Positions 51,801-60,518 of a DNA stretch of 64,000 nucleotides are shown here, in pieces (positions within the stretch are counted from its first letter, which is position 1; every line of letters starts with the position of its first letter). Below the pieces are notes generated by a model. That model did no database searches. It was not told where the DNA came from and saw only the letters and a program-made list of their open reading frames with translations. The DNA lies in assembly GCF_001663775.1 (NCBI RefSeq), contig NZ_KV467168.1, positions 759,065 to 823,064 on the forward strand. The letters are read 5' to 3'. Both the position numbers and the translations under genes were made by a program. This DNA comes from Arthrobacter sp. B6 (GTDB lineage Bacteria > Actinomycetota > Actinomycetes > Actinomycetales > Micrococcaceae).

Positions 51801-53106
51801 CGCCACGAACACTTCCACTTTCACGCCTAACGCGGCGTTGTCCCAGAACACCCAATACACAGCCACCGTTTCCGGTGCTACCAATGCCACCGGACAGGCG
51901 ATGGCGGCACCGTACACCTGGACTTTCACCACGGCCAGCACTCCCCCGGCAGCTGGATCGTTCTCAGCGCTGGCCCCGTTCCGGCAGCTCGACTCCCGTG
52001 ACGGTACCGGAGACATCACCGGACCCGTCGCCCCGGGTGCCACCATCCGGGTCCAGGTCACCGGACGCGGCGGCATCCCAGCCACAGGGGTCTCCGCCGT
52101 CGCAGTCAACGTCACCGCCACCCAAGGCCAGGACGGAGGCTTCATCACCGCCTACGCCAGCGGAAGTCCGCGACCGGGAACGTCAAACCTGAACTACCGC
52201 CCAGGCCAGGACATCCCCAACCTCGTCATCACACCAGTAGGCACAGACGGCAAGATCGCCCTCACCAACACCTCACCGGGCACAGTCCACCTGGTCGCCG
52301 ACACCTTCGGCTACTACATCTCGGGAACCCCCACGGTTCCGGGTGCATTCTCAGCCCTGGCCCCGTTCCGGCAGCTCGACTCCCGGAACGGCACCGGAGA
52401 CATCACCGGACCCGTCGCCCCGGGTGCCACCATCCGGGTCCAGGTCACCGGACGCGGCGGCATCCCAGCCACAGGGGTCTCCGCCGTCGCAGTCAACGTC
52501 ACCGCCACCCAAGGCCAGGACGGAGGCTTCATCACCGCCTACGCCAGCGGAAGTCCGCGACCGGGAACGTCAAACCTGAACTACCGCCCAGGCCAGGACA
52601 TCCCCAACCTCGTCATCACACCAGTAGGCACAGACGGCAAGATCGCCCTCACCAACACCTCACCGGGCACAGTCCACCTGGTCGCCGACACCTTCGGCTA
52701 CTACATCTCGGGAACCCCCACGGTTCCGGGTGCATTCTCAGCCCTGGCCCCGTTCCGGCAGCTCGACTCCCGGAACGGCACCGGAGACATCACCGGACCC
52801 GTCGCCCCGGGTGCCACCATCCGGGTCCAGGTCACGGGACGCGGCGGCATCCCAGCCACCGGGGTCTCCGCCGTCGCAGTCAACGTCACCGCCACCCAAG
52901 GCCAGGACGGAGGCTTCATCACCGCCTACGCCAGCGGAAGTCCGCGACCGGGAACGTCAAACCTGAACTACCGCCCAGGCCAAGACATCCCCAACCTCGT
53001 CATCACACCAGTAGGCACAGACGGCAAGATCGCCCTCACCAACACCTCACCGGGCACAGTCCACCTGGTCGCCGACACCTTCGGCTACTATCTCTCCGGC
53101 CAATGA
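48877..53106 (+). CDS. Secreted multidomain protein: dimethylformamidase-like domain, DUF4082, Ig-like domains and three repeats
   Basis: 1409 aa. GTG at 48877 is chosen (GGAG five bases upstream); a longer TTG frame would add 20 residues before the signal. A signal peptide of about 38 residues ends at AQA-A. Next, about 45-530: a domain resembling the beta subunit of N,N-dimethylformamidase, with TWQAYNNYGG (Y206, Y209) and SGHDEYWS (H295, E297), similar to the enzyme's iron-site H-x-E-Y. About 540-635: Ig-like (EISTDGGKTW). About 640-811: DUF4082 (GVRFYKSAANTGTHTGNLW). About 815-1021: two Big_5-type Ig domains. From 1029: three 129-residue modules (RQLDSR, GVSAVAVNVTATQGQ). Substrate unknown; no LPXTG or GPI-like anchor is seen. 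The C-terminus ends at the third module. Confidence 0.85.
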   Translation: MPTNRSARTRRSTVLVATLGLLAALLQPVLWDVAPAQAAEPCTDPAANAVACENSLPGIPASEWEVSGSGDPSLQGFATQMSVNVGETVTFKVLTSAPAYYVDILRLGHYQGLGARKVAAQLRPTSPLPQEQPACLQFPDTGLIDCGNWAASASWSVPANAVSGVYIARLVRDDNGGGSLIPFVVRNDAGKSKIAVQTSDSTWQAYNNYGGNSLYHCTVACPPGNPATYKGAFKVSYNRPFNPPAMGPNWLFDAEYPMIRFLEANGYDVSYLSGLDTAIRGNLLLNHKVFMSSGHDEYWSGDQRANVEAARDAGVNLAFFSGNEMFWKTRWEPSADGSATANRTLVTYKDTLFSSPVDPVEWTGTWRDPRFGDASVGKPENALTGQFFLVNAGSTDIKVPAEFGPMRLWRNTAAATLTGSQSLTLGEGLNTLGYEWDIDADNGFRPPGTFKLSSTTHTAPEVFTDYGSQIAPATVTHNLTSYRAPSGALVFGAGTIQWAYGLDGYVTGKDPDRNMQQATVNLLADMDAQPVTLMPGLTVATKSTDTTRPSSQISAGLAGQTVADGAKVTISGTASDAGGRVAGVEISTDGGKTWHPAQGRNNWTYSWIAHGSPVANIKTRAVDDSGNLEVAGAGANVNVSCPCSIWGPNVTPAIPDSGDTGSVEVGLKFSSEVTGTVTGVRFYKSAANTGTHTGNLWNAAGQLLATATFTNETLSGWQTVAFSTPVAIAANTTYVVSYFAPQGHYAQSPGHMYPNPSPMPAGGESVDSAPLHAQRSTPTSGNGVYAYGGGSSFPVNSYNAENYWVDVTFVPDGTAVAPIVTTTTPANGATAAAVTTAPTATFSQAVTPASVTFSLKGPNNTPVAGTTSHNSSTNTATFTPAAALSYATTYTATVSGATNATGQSMAAPHTWSFTTAPVPPAPTVASTTPTNGATAVATTTSPTATFSQPVTAASVIFTLKGQNSTTVPGTTSYNSATNTSTFTPNAALSQNTQYTATVSGATNATGQAMAAPYTWTFTTASTPPAAGSFSALAPFRQLDSRDGTGDITGPVAPGATIRVQVTGRGGIPATGVSAVAVNVTATQGQDGGFITAYASGSPRPGTSNLNYRPGQDIPNLVITPVGTDGKIALTNTSPGTVHLVADTFGYYISGTPTVPGAFSALAPFRQLDSRNGTGDITGPVAPGATIRVQVTGRGGIPATGVSAVAVNVTATQGQDGGFITAYASGSPRPGTSNLNYRPGQDIPNLVITPVGTDGKIALTNTSPGTVHLVADTFGYYISGTPTVPGAFSALAPFRQLDSRNGTGDITGPVAPGATIRVQVTGRGGIPATGVSAVAVNVTATQGQDGGFITAYASGSPRPGTSNLNYRPGQDIPNLVITPVGTDGKIALTNTSPGTVHLVADTFGYYLSGQ
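51961..53106 (+). repeat. Three tandem 387-bp repeats
   Basis: Repeats at 51961-52347, 52348-52734 and 52735-53106 (last one ending at the stop). Each is 387 bases (129 codons), so copy changes keep the reading frame. I see only a handful of base differences, e.g. GACGGTACC versus AACGGCACC near the start and CACCGG versus CACGGG later. Such identity suggests recent duplication or gene conversion, and the region may be collapsed or expanded in assemblies. Confidence 0.95.
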
Positions 53107-53143
53107 TGGAGGTCTACCAAAAGCCTGGGCCAGGCTAACGGCG

Positions 53144-53629
53144 TCAACGGTGCGTGAAGTCCAACACTTCACGCACCGTCTCGTTGTCCGGGTTCAGGAC
53201 TACGGTAAGGCGCAGCACCGAGCCGCCAAGTGCCAGCGGAAGCCAGTGGGCCGCATCCTGCCACATCCGCTCCACGGGCAGGGACCCGACATCGAACCAT
53301 TCCGGCAGGATCTCCGCGCTCTCGGACGGTTCGCCTGCCCAGCGGTCCGCCACAAACAGGCGGGTGGACATGTTCCATTCGGGCCGGGCGGGAAAGTCGA
53401 AGACCACAACACCGGCGTCGCGCAGGTCCTGCTGCCTGACGACAACGCCGGCTTCCTCCTGGACCTCCCGGCAGGCAGCCTCTTGATCAGTCTCCCCCGG
53501 TTCGACATGGCCGCCGAGGCCTACGATCTTGCCCAGGCCAAAGCCGGTCTTTTTTGTTCCCAACAGGACCTGCGGCACGCCGCCCTTAGTCCGGGTCAGG
53601 AAGCAGAGCGTAACCGGTGCGCCTGCCAT
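53144..53629 (-). CDS. NUDIX hydrolase, MTH1-like (probable 8-oxo-dGTP diphosphatase)
   Basis: 161 aa. The Nudix box is intact: GLGGHVEPGETDQEAACREV-type segment with EEAGV (GX5EX7REUXEEXGU). Preceding it is GLGKIVGLGG, and later MWQDAAHWLPLAL resembles the MTH1 substrate pocket with W and D. The start is ATG at 53629, two bases from the xerD stop. Sanitising oxidised nucleotides is the likely role. The last 30 bases of its coding sequence are one arm of a perfect 13-bp hairpin. Confidence 0.9.
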   Translation of the reverse strand: MAGAPVTLCFLTRTKGGVPQVLLGTKKTGFGLGKIVGLGGHVEPGETDQEAACREVQEEAGVVVRQQDLRDAGVVVFDFPARPEWNMSTRLFVADRWAGEPSESAEILPEWFDVGSLPVERMWQDAAHWLPLALGGSVLRLTVVLNPDNETVREVLDFTHR

Positions 53630-53631
53630 CG

Positions 53632-54642
53632 CTAGCCCAGCGCCCGCGGGTGCGCCGCGGCGTAGATTTCACGGAGGGTATCCGCTGTGACCAAGGTGTA
53701 CACCTGCGTGGTTGTCACGGAAGCGTGCCCCAGGAGTTCCTGGACCACGCGGACGTCCGCGCCGCCTTCAAGGAGGTGGGTGGCGAATGAGTGCCGCAGC
53801 GTGTGCGGTGAAACGTCCCCGCTGATGTTGGCTTTTTCGGCAGCGGCCTTGAGGATGGTCCAGGCGCTTTGGCGGCTGATGCGTCCGCCCCTTGCATTGA
53901 GGAACAGCGCCGGCGTCCCCTTGCCCTTGGCCGCGAGGAGCGGCCGGCCGCGCACGAGGTAGGACTCCAGGGCCCGGGCACCGTACGAGCCCAGCGGCAC
54001 CAGCCGCTCCTTGGAGCCCTTGCCGAAGAGCCGGACGATCGCAGGTCCGGCTTCCATCTCCTGCAGAGTGATGTCGTCAACGTCCAGGCCCACGGCTTCG
54101 CTGATCCTGGCGCCGGTGGAATAGAGGAATTCGAGCAGTGCCCGGTCCCTCAGCCCCGTGGCGGTGTCGGCGCCCGCCGCTTCAAGGATCCTGGTGACCT
54201 CGTCCACGCTGATGGCCTTGGGCAGCCTTTTGCCCGGCATCGGCGGGTGGACGTCGCTGGCGGGGTCCGTCGTCGTGAGCCCTTCGAGGGCCCAGAACTT
54301 GTGCAGTCCGCGGACGGCAACCACTGTCCGCGCCGCCGACCTCACGCCGAGGGCCGTGCCGCCGTCGGAGCCGTCGGACAGCGCCTGGACGAATCCGGTG
54401 ACGTGGTGCCGCGTGATCTGCCCCGGGGTTGAACACCCCGCGCCGGCGAGGTAACCGGCGTAACGCGTCAGGTCCCGGCGGTAGGCGGCCAGCGTGTTGG
54501 CCGCGAGGCCCCGTTCAACGCCCATGTGCTGCAAGTACTCGGTAATGGCGTGGTCGATGGCGGTCCGGGGCCGGACAGGTGTTGCCGGATGCCCCGCAGC
54601 CGGAGCGGCAGGCGCCTCCGCCGAGGTACTCGCCGTCATCAA
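53632..54642 (-). CDS. xerD: Tyrosine recombinase XerD
   Basis: 336 aa. Resolves chromosome dimers at dif with XerC. An N-terminal Ala/Pro stretch of about 28 residues precedes the core-binding domain ([20 protein letters not shown]). Catalytic residues are present: R179 (TGARISEAV), the lysine of [12 protein letters not shown]280 and R283 ([11 protein letters not shown]), H306 (LLGHAS) and nucleophile Y315 (TQVYT). Chromosomal context (NUDIX-pyrG-recN neighbourhood, as around Rv1701) supports XerD rather than a phage integrase. It overlaps the ADP-ribose NUDIX gene by four bases. Confidence 0.94.
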   Translation of the reverse strand: MMTASTSAEAPAAPAAGHPATPVRPRTAIDHAITEYLQHMGVERGLAANTLAAYRRDLTRYAGYLAGAGCSTPGQITRHHVTGFVQALSDGSDGGTALGVRSAARTVVAVRGLHKFWALEGLTTTDPASDVHPPMPGKRLPKAISVDEVTRILEAAGADTATGLRDRALLEFLYSTGARISEAVGLDVDDITLQEMEAGPAIVRLFGKGSKERLVPLGSYGARALESYLVRGRPLLAAKGKGTPALFLNARGGRISRQSAWTILKAAAEKANISGDVSPHTLRHSFATHLLEGGADVRVVQELLGHASVTTTQVYTLVTADTLREIYAAAHPRALG

Positions 54643-55301
54643 CGCTGGCTGGGGTGGGCGGGCCAGGGTGCATCGGCGGGGCGAAGCCGGGCAAAGCCGT
54701 CGGCCCGCGCTGCAGCCGCCGCGAGGATCCCGACGACGGCGGACGGGTTATGCAGCTTGCCTTCCAGAACTGCGGCCACGGCGTCGTCGAGAGCTATCCA
54801 ATGGAATTCAATCTCCGCTTCCTCGTCCGTCCGCTCGTGGCGCTCGTGGTGCGGCACCTCAACGAGGCCGCGGGCAAGGTAGATCCTGATGGCCTCGCTG
54901 GAGGAGCCCGGCGAATTGAAGAAATCGGCAAGGACGTTCCAGGTTCCGGCGGCAAGGTCCGCCTCTTCGGCGAGCTCACGGGCGGCGCCAACCACGAAGT
55001 TCTCCCCCTCGACGTCCAGCAGGCCCGCGGGAATCTCCCAGAGATCCATGCCTACGGGGTGCCGGTACTGCTTCAGGAGCAGGATCTCGCCCGCTTCGTT
55101 CATGGGCAGCACGGCCACTGCGCCGGGGTGGTCGATGTAATCGCGGGTGAGCGCGTCGCCGGAGTCGCTCAGCTGGAAGCTGTCGCTGACCACGTCCCAG
55201 ATCCGGCCTTCATAGACCTTCTCGGTGGACAAAAGACGGCGCGGGCTCGGTGCGTCCGAAACCTTCCGTGCAGCTTGGGGGGTTCCAGGTGTCCCGGGCA
55301 T
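54639..55301 (-). CDS. NUDIX hydrolase, ADP-ribose pyrophosphatase type
   Basis: 220 aa. An N-terminal region of 25 residues is followed by the ADPRase dimer arm ([19 protein letters not shown]), and the Nudix box lies in [29 protein letters not shown]. Conserved [16 protein letters not shown] precedes it. Splits ADP-ribose to AMP and ribose 5-phosphate, as in Rv1700-type proteins. ATG at 55301 after AAAGGAC. It overlaps xerD and follows pyrG by 26 bases. Confidence 0.92.
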   Translation of the reverse strand: MPGTPGTPQAARKVSDAPSPRRLLSTEKVYEGRIWDVVSDSFQLSDSGDALTRDYIDHPGAVAVLPMNEAGEILLLKQYRHPVGMDLWEIPAGLLDVEGENFVVGAARELAEEADLAAGTWNVLADFFNSPGSSSEAIRIYLARGLVEVPHHERHERTDEEAEIEFHWIALDDAVAAVLEGKLHNPSAVVGILAAAAARADGFARLRPADAPWPAHPSQR

Positions 55302-55327
55302 CGCGCCGTCCTTTACGTATTCGGTTT

Positions 55328-57133
55328 TTACTTTGCAGCGACCGTGCGAGCCTGCTTGGCCGCCGCAGCACTGTCGCCGGAAGCCGAAGCTTCAGGGGCA
55401 GCCGTGCCGGGCAGGCCTGCGTCCCGAAGGTCGCTTCCGGACTGGTGGTCCAGGGCAGCCTTGACCAGCCCGGCGAACAGCGGGTGCGGCCGGGTGGGCC
55501 GGGAGCTGAGCTCGGGGTGGGCCTGGGTAGCAACGTAGTACGGGTGCACTTCGCGCGGGAGTTCAACGTATTCCACGAGCTTGCCGTCCGGCGATGTTCC
55601 GGAGAACACCAGGCCCTTCTCGGCAATCTGTCCCCGGTACTTGTTGTTCACCTCGTAGCGGTGGCGATGCCGTTCGCTGACGGTGGTCTTGCCATAGGTC
55701 TCCGCGATGACGGAGCCGGCGTCAAGCTTTGCCTCATAAAGGCCCAGGCGCATGGTGCCGCCGAGGTCGCCCTTGCCCTCGACGATGTCCAGCTGCTCTT
55801 CCATGGTGGCAATGACCGGGTACTTGGAGTCCGGCTCGAACTCGCTGGAGGATGCGCCTTCCAGGCCCACCACGTTCCGGGCGTATTCGATCACCATGCA
55901 CTGCAGGCCCAGGCAGAGGCCAAGGACCGGCAGCTTGGATTCCCGGGCGAACTTGAGCGCCCCGAGCTTGCCTTCGAGGCCGCGGATGCCGAATCCGCCG
56001 GGCACGCAGATGGCGTCCACGCCGTCCAGGGAAGCAAGGGCGCCCTCGCGGGTTTCGCATTCGTCCGACGGTACCCAGCGGATCTTGACCTTGGCGTCAT
56101 TGGCGAAACCGCCGGCACGCAACGCCTCCGTGACGGACAGGTAGGCATCCGGGAGGTCGATGTACTTGCCCACGAGCGCGATTTCAACCTCGTGCTTGGG
56201 GTTGTGGACGGCTTCGAGCAGCTTGTCCCAGCTGGTCCAGTCGACGTCCTTGAACGGCAGGTCCAGGGCACGCACGATGTAGGAATCCAGGCCCTGTGAG
56301 TGCAGCGTCTTGGGGATGTCGTAGATGCTGGGTGCGTCCGCGGCGTTCACCACAGCGTCGATGTCGACGTCGCACATGCGGCCGATCTTCTCGCGCATGG
56401 CGTCAGGCACTTCACGGTCTGACCTGATCACGATGGCTTCCGGCTGGATGCCGATGGAGCGGAGGGCAGCGACGGAGTGCTGCGTGGGCTTGGTTTTCAG
56501 CTCCTGGGACGGGCCAATGTACGGCACCAGGGAGACGTGCAGGAAGAACACGTTGCCACGGCCGACGTCCTGGCGGACCTGGCGGGCTGATTCGAGGAAC
56601 GGCTGGGACTCGATGTCGCCGACGGTACCGCCGATCTCGGTGATGATGACATCGGGAGCGTTTTTGCCCTCGGCGGGCAGCCGCATCCGGCGTTTGATCT
56701 CGTCCGTGATGTGCGGGATGACCTGGACGGTGTCACCGAGGTATTCGCCGCGGCGTTCCTTCGCGATCACTGTGGAGTAGACCTGGCCGGTGGTAACGTT
56801 CGCCGAGCCCTCCAGGTTTTCGTCCAGGAAGCGCTCGTAGTGTCCGATGTCGAGGTCCGTCTCGGCGCCATCGTCGGTGACGAAGACCTCGCCGTGCTGG
56901 AAGGGGTTCATCGTGCCCGGATCCACGTTCAGGTAAGGATCGAGTTTCTGCATAGTTACAGACAGGCCGCGTGCCCGCAGCAGGTGGCCGAGGCTCGAAG
57001 CCGTCAGTCCCTTGCCGAGCGAGGACGCCACACCACCGGTTACGAAGATGTGTTTGGTCGTCTTGGACGAGCCCGGGAACCGGGAATTTACACGGGAATT
57101 TGATCGCTGCACCACGGAATTCGAGCCTATCAT
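55328..57133 (-). CDS. pyrG: CTP synthase
   Basis: Glutamine-dependent conversion of UTP to CTP. 601 aa from ATG 57133, chosen for GGAAGG eight bases upstream; GTG 57115 or 57112 would shorten the N-terminus. The ligase domain (about 20-290) begins [19 protein letters not shown], with [10 protein letters not shown] and [10 protein letters not shown]. The C-terminal glutaminase domain has [11 protein letters not shown], the cysteine of LGLCLGLQ and the histidine of the RPTRPHPLF region. The tail of about 35 residues is Ala-rich. It lies upstream of the NUDIX-xerD pair as in M. tuberculosis (Rv1699-1701). Confidence 0.96.
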   Translation of the reverse strand: MIGSNSVVQRSNSRVNSRFPGSSKTTKHIFVTGGVASSLGKGLTASSLGHLLRARGLSVTMQKLDPYLNVDPGTMNPFQHGEVFVTDDGAETDLDIGHYERFLDENLEGSANVTTGQVYSTVIAKERRGEYLGDTVQVIPHITDEIKRRMRLPAEGKNAPDVIITEIGGTVGDIESQPFLESARQVRQDVGRGNVFFLHVSLVPYIGPSQELKTKPTQHSVAALRSIGIQPEAIVIRSDREVPDAMREKIGRMCDVDIDAVVNAADAPSIYDIPKTLHSQGLDSYIVRALDLPFKDVDWTSWDKLLEAVHNPKHEVEIALVGKYIDLPDAYLSVTEALRAGGFANDAKVKIRWVPSDECETREGALASLDGVDAICVPGGFGIRGLEGKLGALKFARESKLPVLGLCLGLQCMVIEYARNVVGLEGASSSEFEPDSKYPVIATMEEQLDIVEGKGDLGGTMRLGLYEAKLDAGSVIAETYGKTTVSERHRHRYEVNNKYRGQIAEKGLVFSGTSPDGKLVEYVELPREVHPYYVATQAHPELSSRPTRPHPLFAGLVKAALDHQSGSDLRDAGLPGTAAPEASASGDSAAAAKQARTVAAK

Positions 57134-57209
57134 CAAATGAGCCTTCCACGGATCGTCACTGTTCCCCAAATGCTCCAGTGTGCAGTGCGGGCAGCCTTAG
57201 GATCAAGGG

Positions 57210-57740
57210 GTGACCAGGTATCCGAACCCGGAAAATCCACCGTCAGGCGCGGAAGGCGGCGCGGACGCCGGGAATTTTCCGGTCTTCCGTTCGTTGGCGC
57301 TGCAGTCCATCCCAACGCCGGACTACGCCGATGTGATTGTCCTCCCAGTTCCCGGCGGCGCTTCCGCGGACCCCAAAACCTGGGCTGAGGAGCTGTTCTC
57401 GCTGAATTCCATGCCGGGCTGGGTGAGAGCGCTTTTGGGCCTGCGGCAGGCAGTGGTTGGCCTGGTGGGCATCAACCGGGCGCCGGCCGGCGTCTTTGAC
57501 GTGGCCGGGGTCCGCGGCGAAGAAGCACTGATCAGCGCCGATGACACGCACCTGGATTTCCGCTGCGGAGTGGCTTACGACGCCGACGCCCGGCTGTTGC
57601 GCGTCACCACGGCCGTGCGCCTCAAGGGCTGGCGGGGACGGCTGTACTTCGCTCCCGTCCGGCTGCTGCATCCGCTGGTGGTGCACGCCATGATGGCGCG
57701 CACCATTGGCCGTCTGACGGCGCGGCCAGGACGCCGCTAG
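57210..57740 (+). CDS. DUF2867 family protein
   Basis: 176 aa. The DUF2867 core is complete: DYADVIVLPVPGG, DPKTWAEELFSL, and LRVTTAVRLKGWRGRLYFAP with the final VHAMMARTIGR. Function unknown; related proteins are small cytoplasmic or membrane-associated and are sometimes fused to NAD-dependent epimerase-like enzymes. It is divergent from pyrG with a 76-base gap. Its stop codon TAG and the recN stop overlap as CTAG on opposite strands, so transcription of both converges over a shared base pair. GTG start at 57210 after a weak Shine-Dalgarno. Confidence 0.82.
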   Translation: MTRYPNPENPPSGAEGGADAGNFPVFRSLALQSIPTPDYADVIVLPVPGGASADPKTWAEELFSLNSMPGWVRALLGLRQAVVGLVGINRAPAGVFDVAGVRGEEALISADDTHLDFRCGVAYDADARLLRVTTAVRLKGWRGRLYFAPVRLLHPLVVHAMMARTIGRLTARPGRR

Positions 57741-59476
57741 ACCCGCTGGGGCAAGAGCTTTGCGTCGTCTAGCAGCTCCTGCGCGTGCGCCTGCGCCGAT
57801 TCGGAATCCTCCTGGCCGGCCAGCATCCGGGCCAGCTCCTTGACCCTTTCGGGGCCGTCAAGCAGCCGTACATCACTGGAGGTGAACCCGGTGGCCGTGC
57901 CGCCGTCGGTTCCCCTAACCGATGTCTTGGTGACCGTGATGTGCTGGTCGGCGAACGCGGCCACCTGCGGCAGGTGCGTGACCACGAGGACCTGGACGTG
58001 CTGGGCCAGCATCGCCAGCCGGCGGCCGATCTCGACGGCGGCCCGGCCGCCCACGCCGGCGTCCACTTCGTCGAACACAAAGGTGGGCACCGGATCCACG
58101 GCGGCGAGCACCACTTCGATGGCCAGCATCACACGCGACAGTTCACCGCCCGAAGCGCCTTTGCCCAGAGGACGGGCCGGAGCACCTGAGTGCGGCTGGA
58201 GCAGGAAGGAAATCTCGTCAGCACCGTGGGGCTGCAGCTGGGCATTCGGCTCAATGGTGATCACCAGGGTCGCATCCGCCATGGCCAGCGCCTTCAGTTC
58301 GGCGCTGACCCGTGCGGAGAGGTCCTTGGCGGCCTTGCCCCGGATCTTGCTGATGGCGGCGGCCTGCTTCTTCAGTTCCGCCTCGGTCCGGGCAACGTCC
58401 GCGTCCAGGGCCTCAATCCGGGTGGTGTCGTCCTGCAGCTCGTCGAACCGGACACGCGCGTTCTCTGCCCATACCAGGACCTCGTCAATGCTGGGCGCAT
58501 ACTTGCGCACCAGCTTGGCCAAAGCAGCACGCCGGTCCTCGATTTCGGCCAGCCGCTCAGGTCCCTCCGAATCCAGCCCGGCCTGGTAGCTGGCCAGTTC
58601 CGTGGCGATGTCATTCAGCAGGAAACCGACCTCTGCCAGGCGCGCGGCCGCCGCGCCGAGTTCGGCGTCGTGCTCGGCCACGTGTTCCAGGGTCCGTTTC
58701 GCCGCGTCCACCAGGGTGGTGGCGTCGCCTTCGTCACCGTAGTCCTCCGCGATGAGCGCCTGGTGCGCAGTGTTTGCGGCGATCCTGAGCTCTTCGACGT
58801 TGGCCAGCTTGACGGCCTCCGCTTTGAGGGACTCGTCCTCGCCCGGCTGCGGATCCACTTCATCAATCTCGGCCAGTGCGATTTCCAGCGACTCCGCTTC
58901 CCGCAGCCTGTCCCGTGCAGCACCGCGCAGCGTGTCCAGCTCCGCCTGGCTGGCCTTCCAGTGGCTGTAGAGGGCCTGGTACTTGCCCAACGGATCTGCC
59001 AGGGCATCGCCGGCAAACTTGTCCAGGGCACCGCGCTGGGCGAGTGTCCCCTTCAGCCTGATCTGGTCCGACTGGCCGTGGACCACCACCAGGCTTTCGC
59101 CGATCTCCGCGAGGACCCCCACCGGGGCGGCGCGCCCGCCAAGGTAGGCGCGGCTGCGTCCGTCCGCACCCAGGCGGCGGGCAAGGATCAGCTCAGCGCC
59201 GCCGTCGAACTCTTCCACCTCGGCACCCGCCTCCAGCGCCCGAGCGACTGCCGCGTGCCCGGCGTCGAGCTTAAGCACCGCCTCCGCGGAGGCGCTCTTG
59301 GCCCCACTCCGGACCGCGCCGGCGTCGGACCTGGCACCCAGCAGGAGTCCGACGGCGGTGACCACCATCGTCTTTCCGGCACCTGTCTCGCCGGTCACCA
59401 CGCTCAGCCCGGGGCCCAGCGGCAGCGTGGCGTCGGTGATGACGCCCAGATCGCGGATTCTCAGTTCTTCAAGCAT
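57737..59476 (-). CDS. recN: DNA repair protein RecN (SMC-like ATPase)
   Basis: 579 aa. Acts early in double-strand break repair. Walker A is GETGAGKTMVV at about 31-41; the middle (about 150-370) is a coiled-coil-rich arm (ELAALEEEIA-like repeats of A, E, L, R, e.g. DAELGAAAARLAEV); the ABC signature GKGASGGELSRVML and Walker B VFDEVDAGVGG close the head. It is followed by VLVVTHLPQVAAFADQH. It shares its stop with DUF2867 by four bases. nadK is upstream with a three-base gap, giving the Rv1696-Rv1695-tlyA order. Confidence 0.95.
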   Translation of the reverse strand: MLEELRIRDLGVITDATLPLGPGLSVVTGETGAGKTMVVTAVGLLLGARSDAGAVRSGAKSASAEAVLKLDAGHAAVARALEAGAEVEEFDGGAELILARRLGADGRSRAYLGGRAAPVGVLAEIGESLVVVHGQSDQIRLKGTLAQRGALDKFAGDALADPLGKYQALYSHWKASQAELDTLRGAARDRLREAESLEIALAEIDEVDPQPGEDESLKAEAVKLANVEELRIAANTAHQALIAEDYGDEGDATTLVDAAKRTLEHVAEHDAELGAAAARLAEVGFLLNDIATELASYQAGLDSEGPERLAEIEDRRAALAKLVRKYAPSIDEVLVWAENARVRFDELQDDTTRIEALDADVARTEAELKKQAAAISKIRGKAAKDLSARVSAELKALAMADATLVITIEPNAQLQPHGADEISFLLQPHSGAPARPLGKGASGGELSRVMLAIEVVLAAVDPVPTFVFDEVDAGVGGRAAVEIGRRLAMLAQHVQVLVVTHLPQVAAFADQHITVTKTSVRGTDGGTATGFTSSDVRLLDGPERVKELARMLAGQEDSESAQAHAQELLDDAKLLPQRV

Positions 59477-59479
59477 GAT

Positions 59480-60505
59480 TCACTTTGCTGTTGACGGATC
59501 GGTTTCATCTTCAGGGTGTTCTGCGTGCGGGACCTGCAACGGAGGCATGGGCCGGGGCGTCCGCACAATCGGGATCGGCCCCGTGTGGATGGCTTCGGCT
59601 TTGGGAACCGGGCCCCGCCAGCCATGGATGGGGAGCTCGAATTTCCGGACCAGCCTGGCCGAAAAGGGCGTCTGGTGTGTCCGGGCCAGCCGGACCGGCG
59701 TGGCGGATTTGGTCACTTCCACCCGGGCCCCGGGCGGCAGGTCCACGGACCGCCGGCCGTCACACCACAGCACACCCATGGCGTCGGTCCGGTTGAGGAC
59801 CTCCACCGCCAGCCGCGACCGCGGCGAGACCACGAGCGGCTTGGCGAAGAGGGCGTGCGCGCTGATGGGGACAATCAGGAGGGCTTCGACCTCCGGCCAG
59901 ACGACGGGCCCGCCTGCTGAGAAGGCGTACGCGGTGGACCCCGTGGGAGTGGCCAGCACCACGCCGTCGCAGCCAAAGGAGGACAGGGGACGCTCGTCAA
60001 CTTCGGTGACCACCTCGAGCATCCGTTCCCGGTTGCCCTTTTCGATGGCAGCCTCATTCAGGGCCCACGTGTGCCAGATCTTCTGGCCGCGCACCCACAC
60101 CTGCACGTCGATGGTCATGCGCTCTTCCACCGTGTAGTCGCGGCGGGCAATCCACTCCACCGTCTGGGCGAGGTCTGCCCGTTCGCTCTCGGCAAGGAAG
60201 CCCACGTGGCCGAGGTTGACACCCAGCAGGGGCACATCCACTTCCCGGACCAGCTCGGCCGCGCGCAGGATGGTCCCGTCACCGCCCAGCACCATGACCA
60301 GCTCAACATCCGGGAGCTGCACGTGATCATGCAGGACTTCCACCGGCTGGGTCAGATGCCCGAAGAAGCGTTCCATGTCGCCCAGCTCGGACTCCTGCAT
60401 CACCGGGACTATGCCTGAGTCATGCAACTGGGCGCAGGCCTCCCAGGCAGCCTTCAGTGATTCCTCGCGGCCAGTGTGGGCAAGGACCAATACGCGCCTG
60501 CTCAT
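59480..60505 (-). CDS. nadK: NAD kinase
   Basis: Makes NADP from NAD using ATP or polyphosphate. 341 aa from ATG 60505; a longer frame adds 17 residues without family match. Key motifs: LVMVLGGDGTILRAAEL, GVNLGHVGFLAE, GSTAYAFSAGGPVV and a late RLAVEVL. The C-terminal 45 residues (PRPMPPLQVPHAEHPEDET) form a Pro-rich tail not in the core. It lies between tlyA and recN, the conserved order in actinobacteria. Confidence 0.94.
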   Translation of the reverse strand: MSRRVLVLAHTGREESLKAAWEACAQLHDSGIVPVMQESELGDMERFFGHLTQPVEVLHDHVQLPDVELVMVLGGDGTILRAAELVREVDVPLLGVNLGHVGFLAESERADLAQTVEWIARRDYTVEERMTIDVQVWVRGQKIWHTWALNEAAIEKGNRERMLEVVTEVDERPLSSFGCDGVVLATPTGSTAYAFSAGGPVVWPEVEALLIVPISAHALFAKPLVVSPRSRLAVEVLNRTDAMGVLWCDGRRSVDLPPGARVEVTKSATPVRLARTHQTPFSARLVRKFELPIHGWRGPVPKAEAIHTGPIPIVRTPRPMPPLQVPHAEHPEDETDPSTAK

Positions 60506-60518
60506 CAGGTTCCGCTTT

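Noticed and set aside
58190..59494. 434-codon plus-strand frame across recN
   Set aside because: Shadow frame; recN has complete ABC-ATPase motifs on the minus strand.
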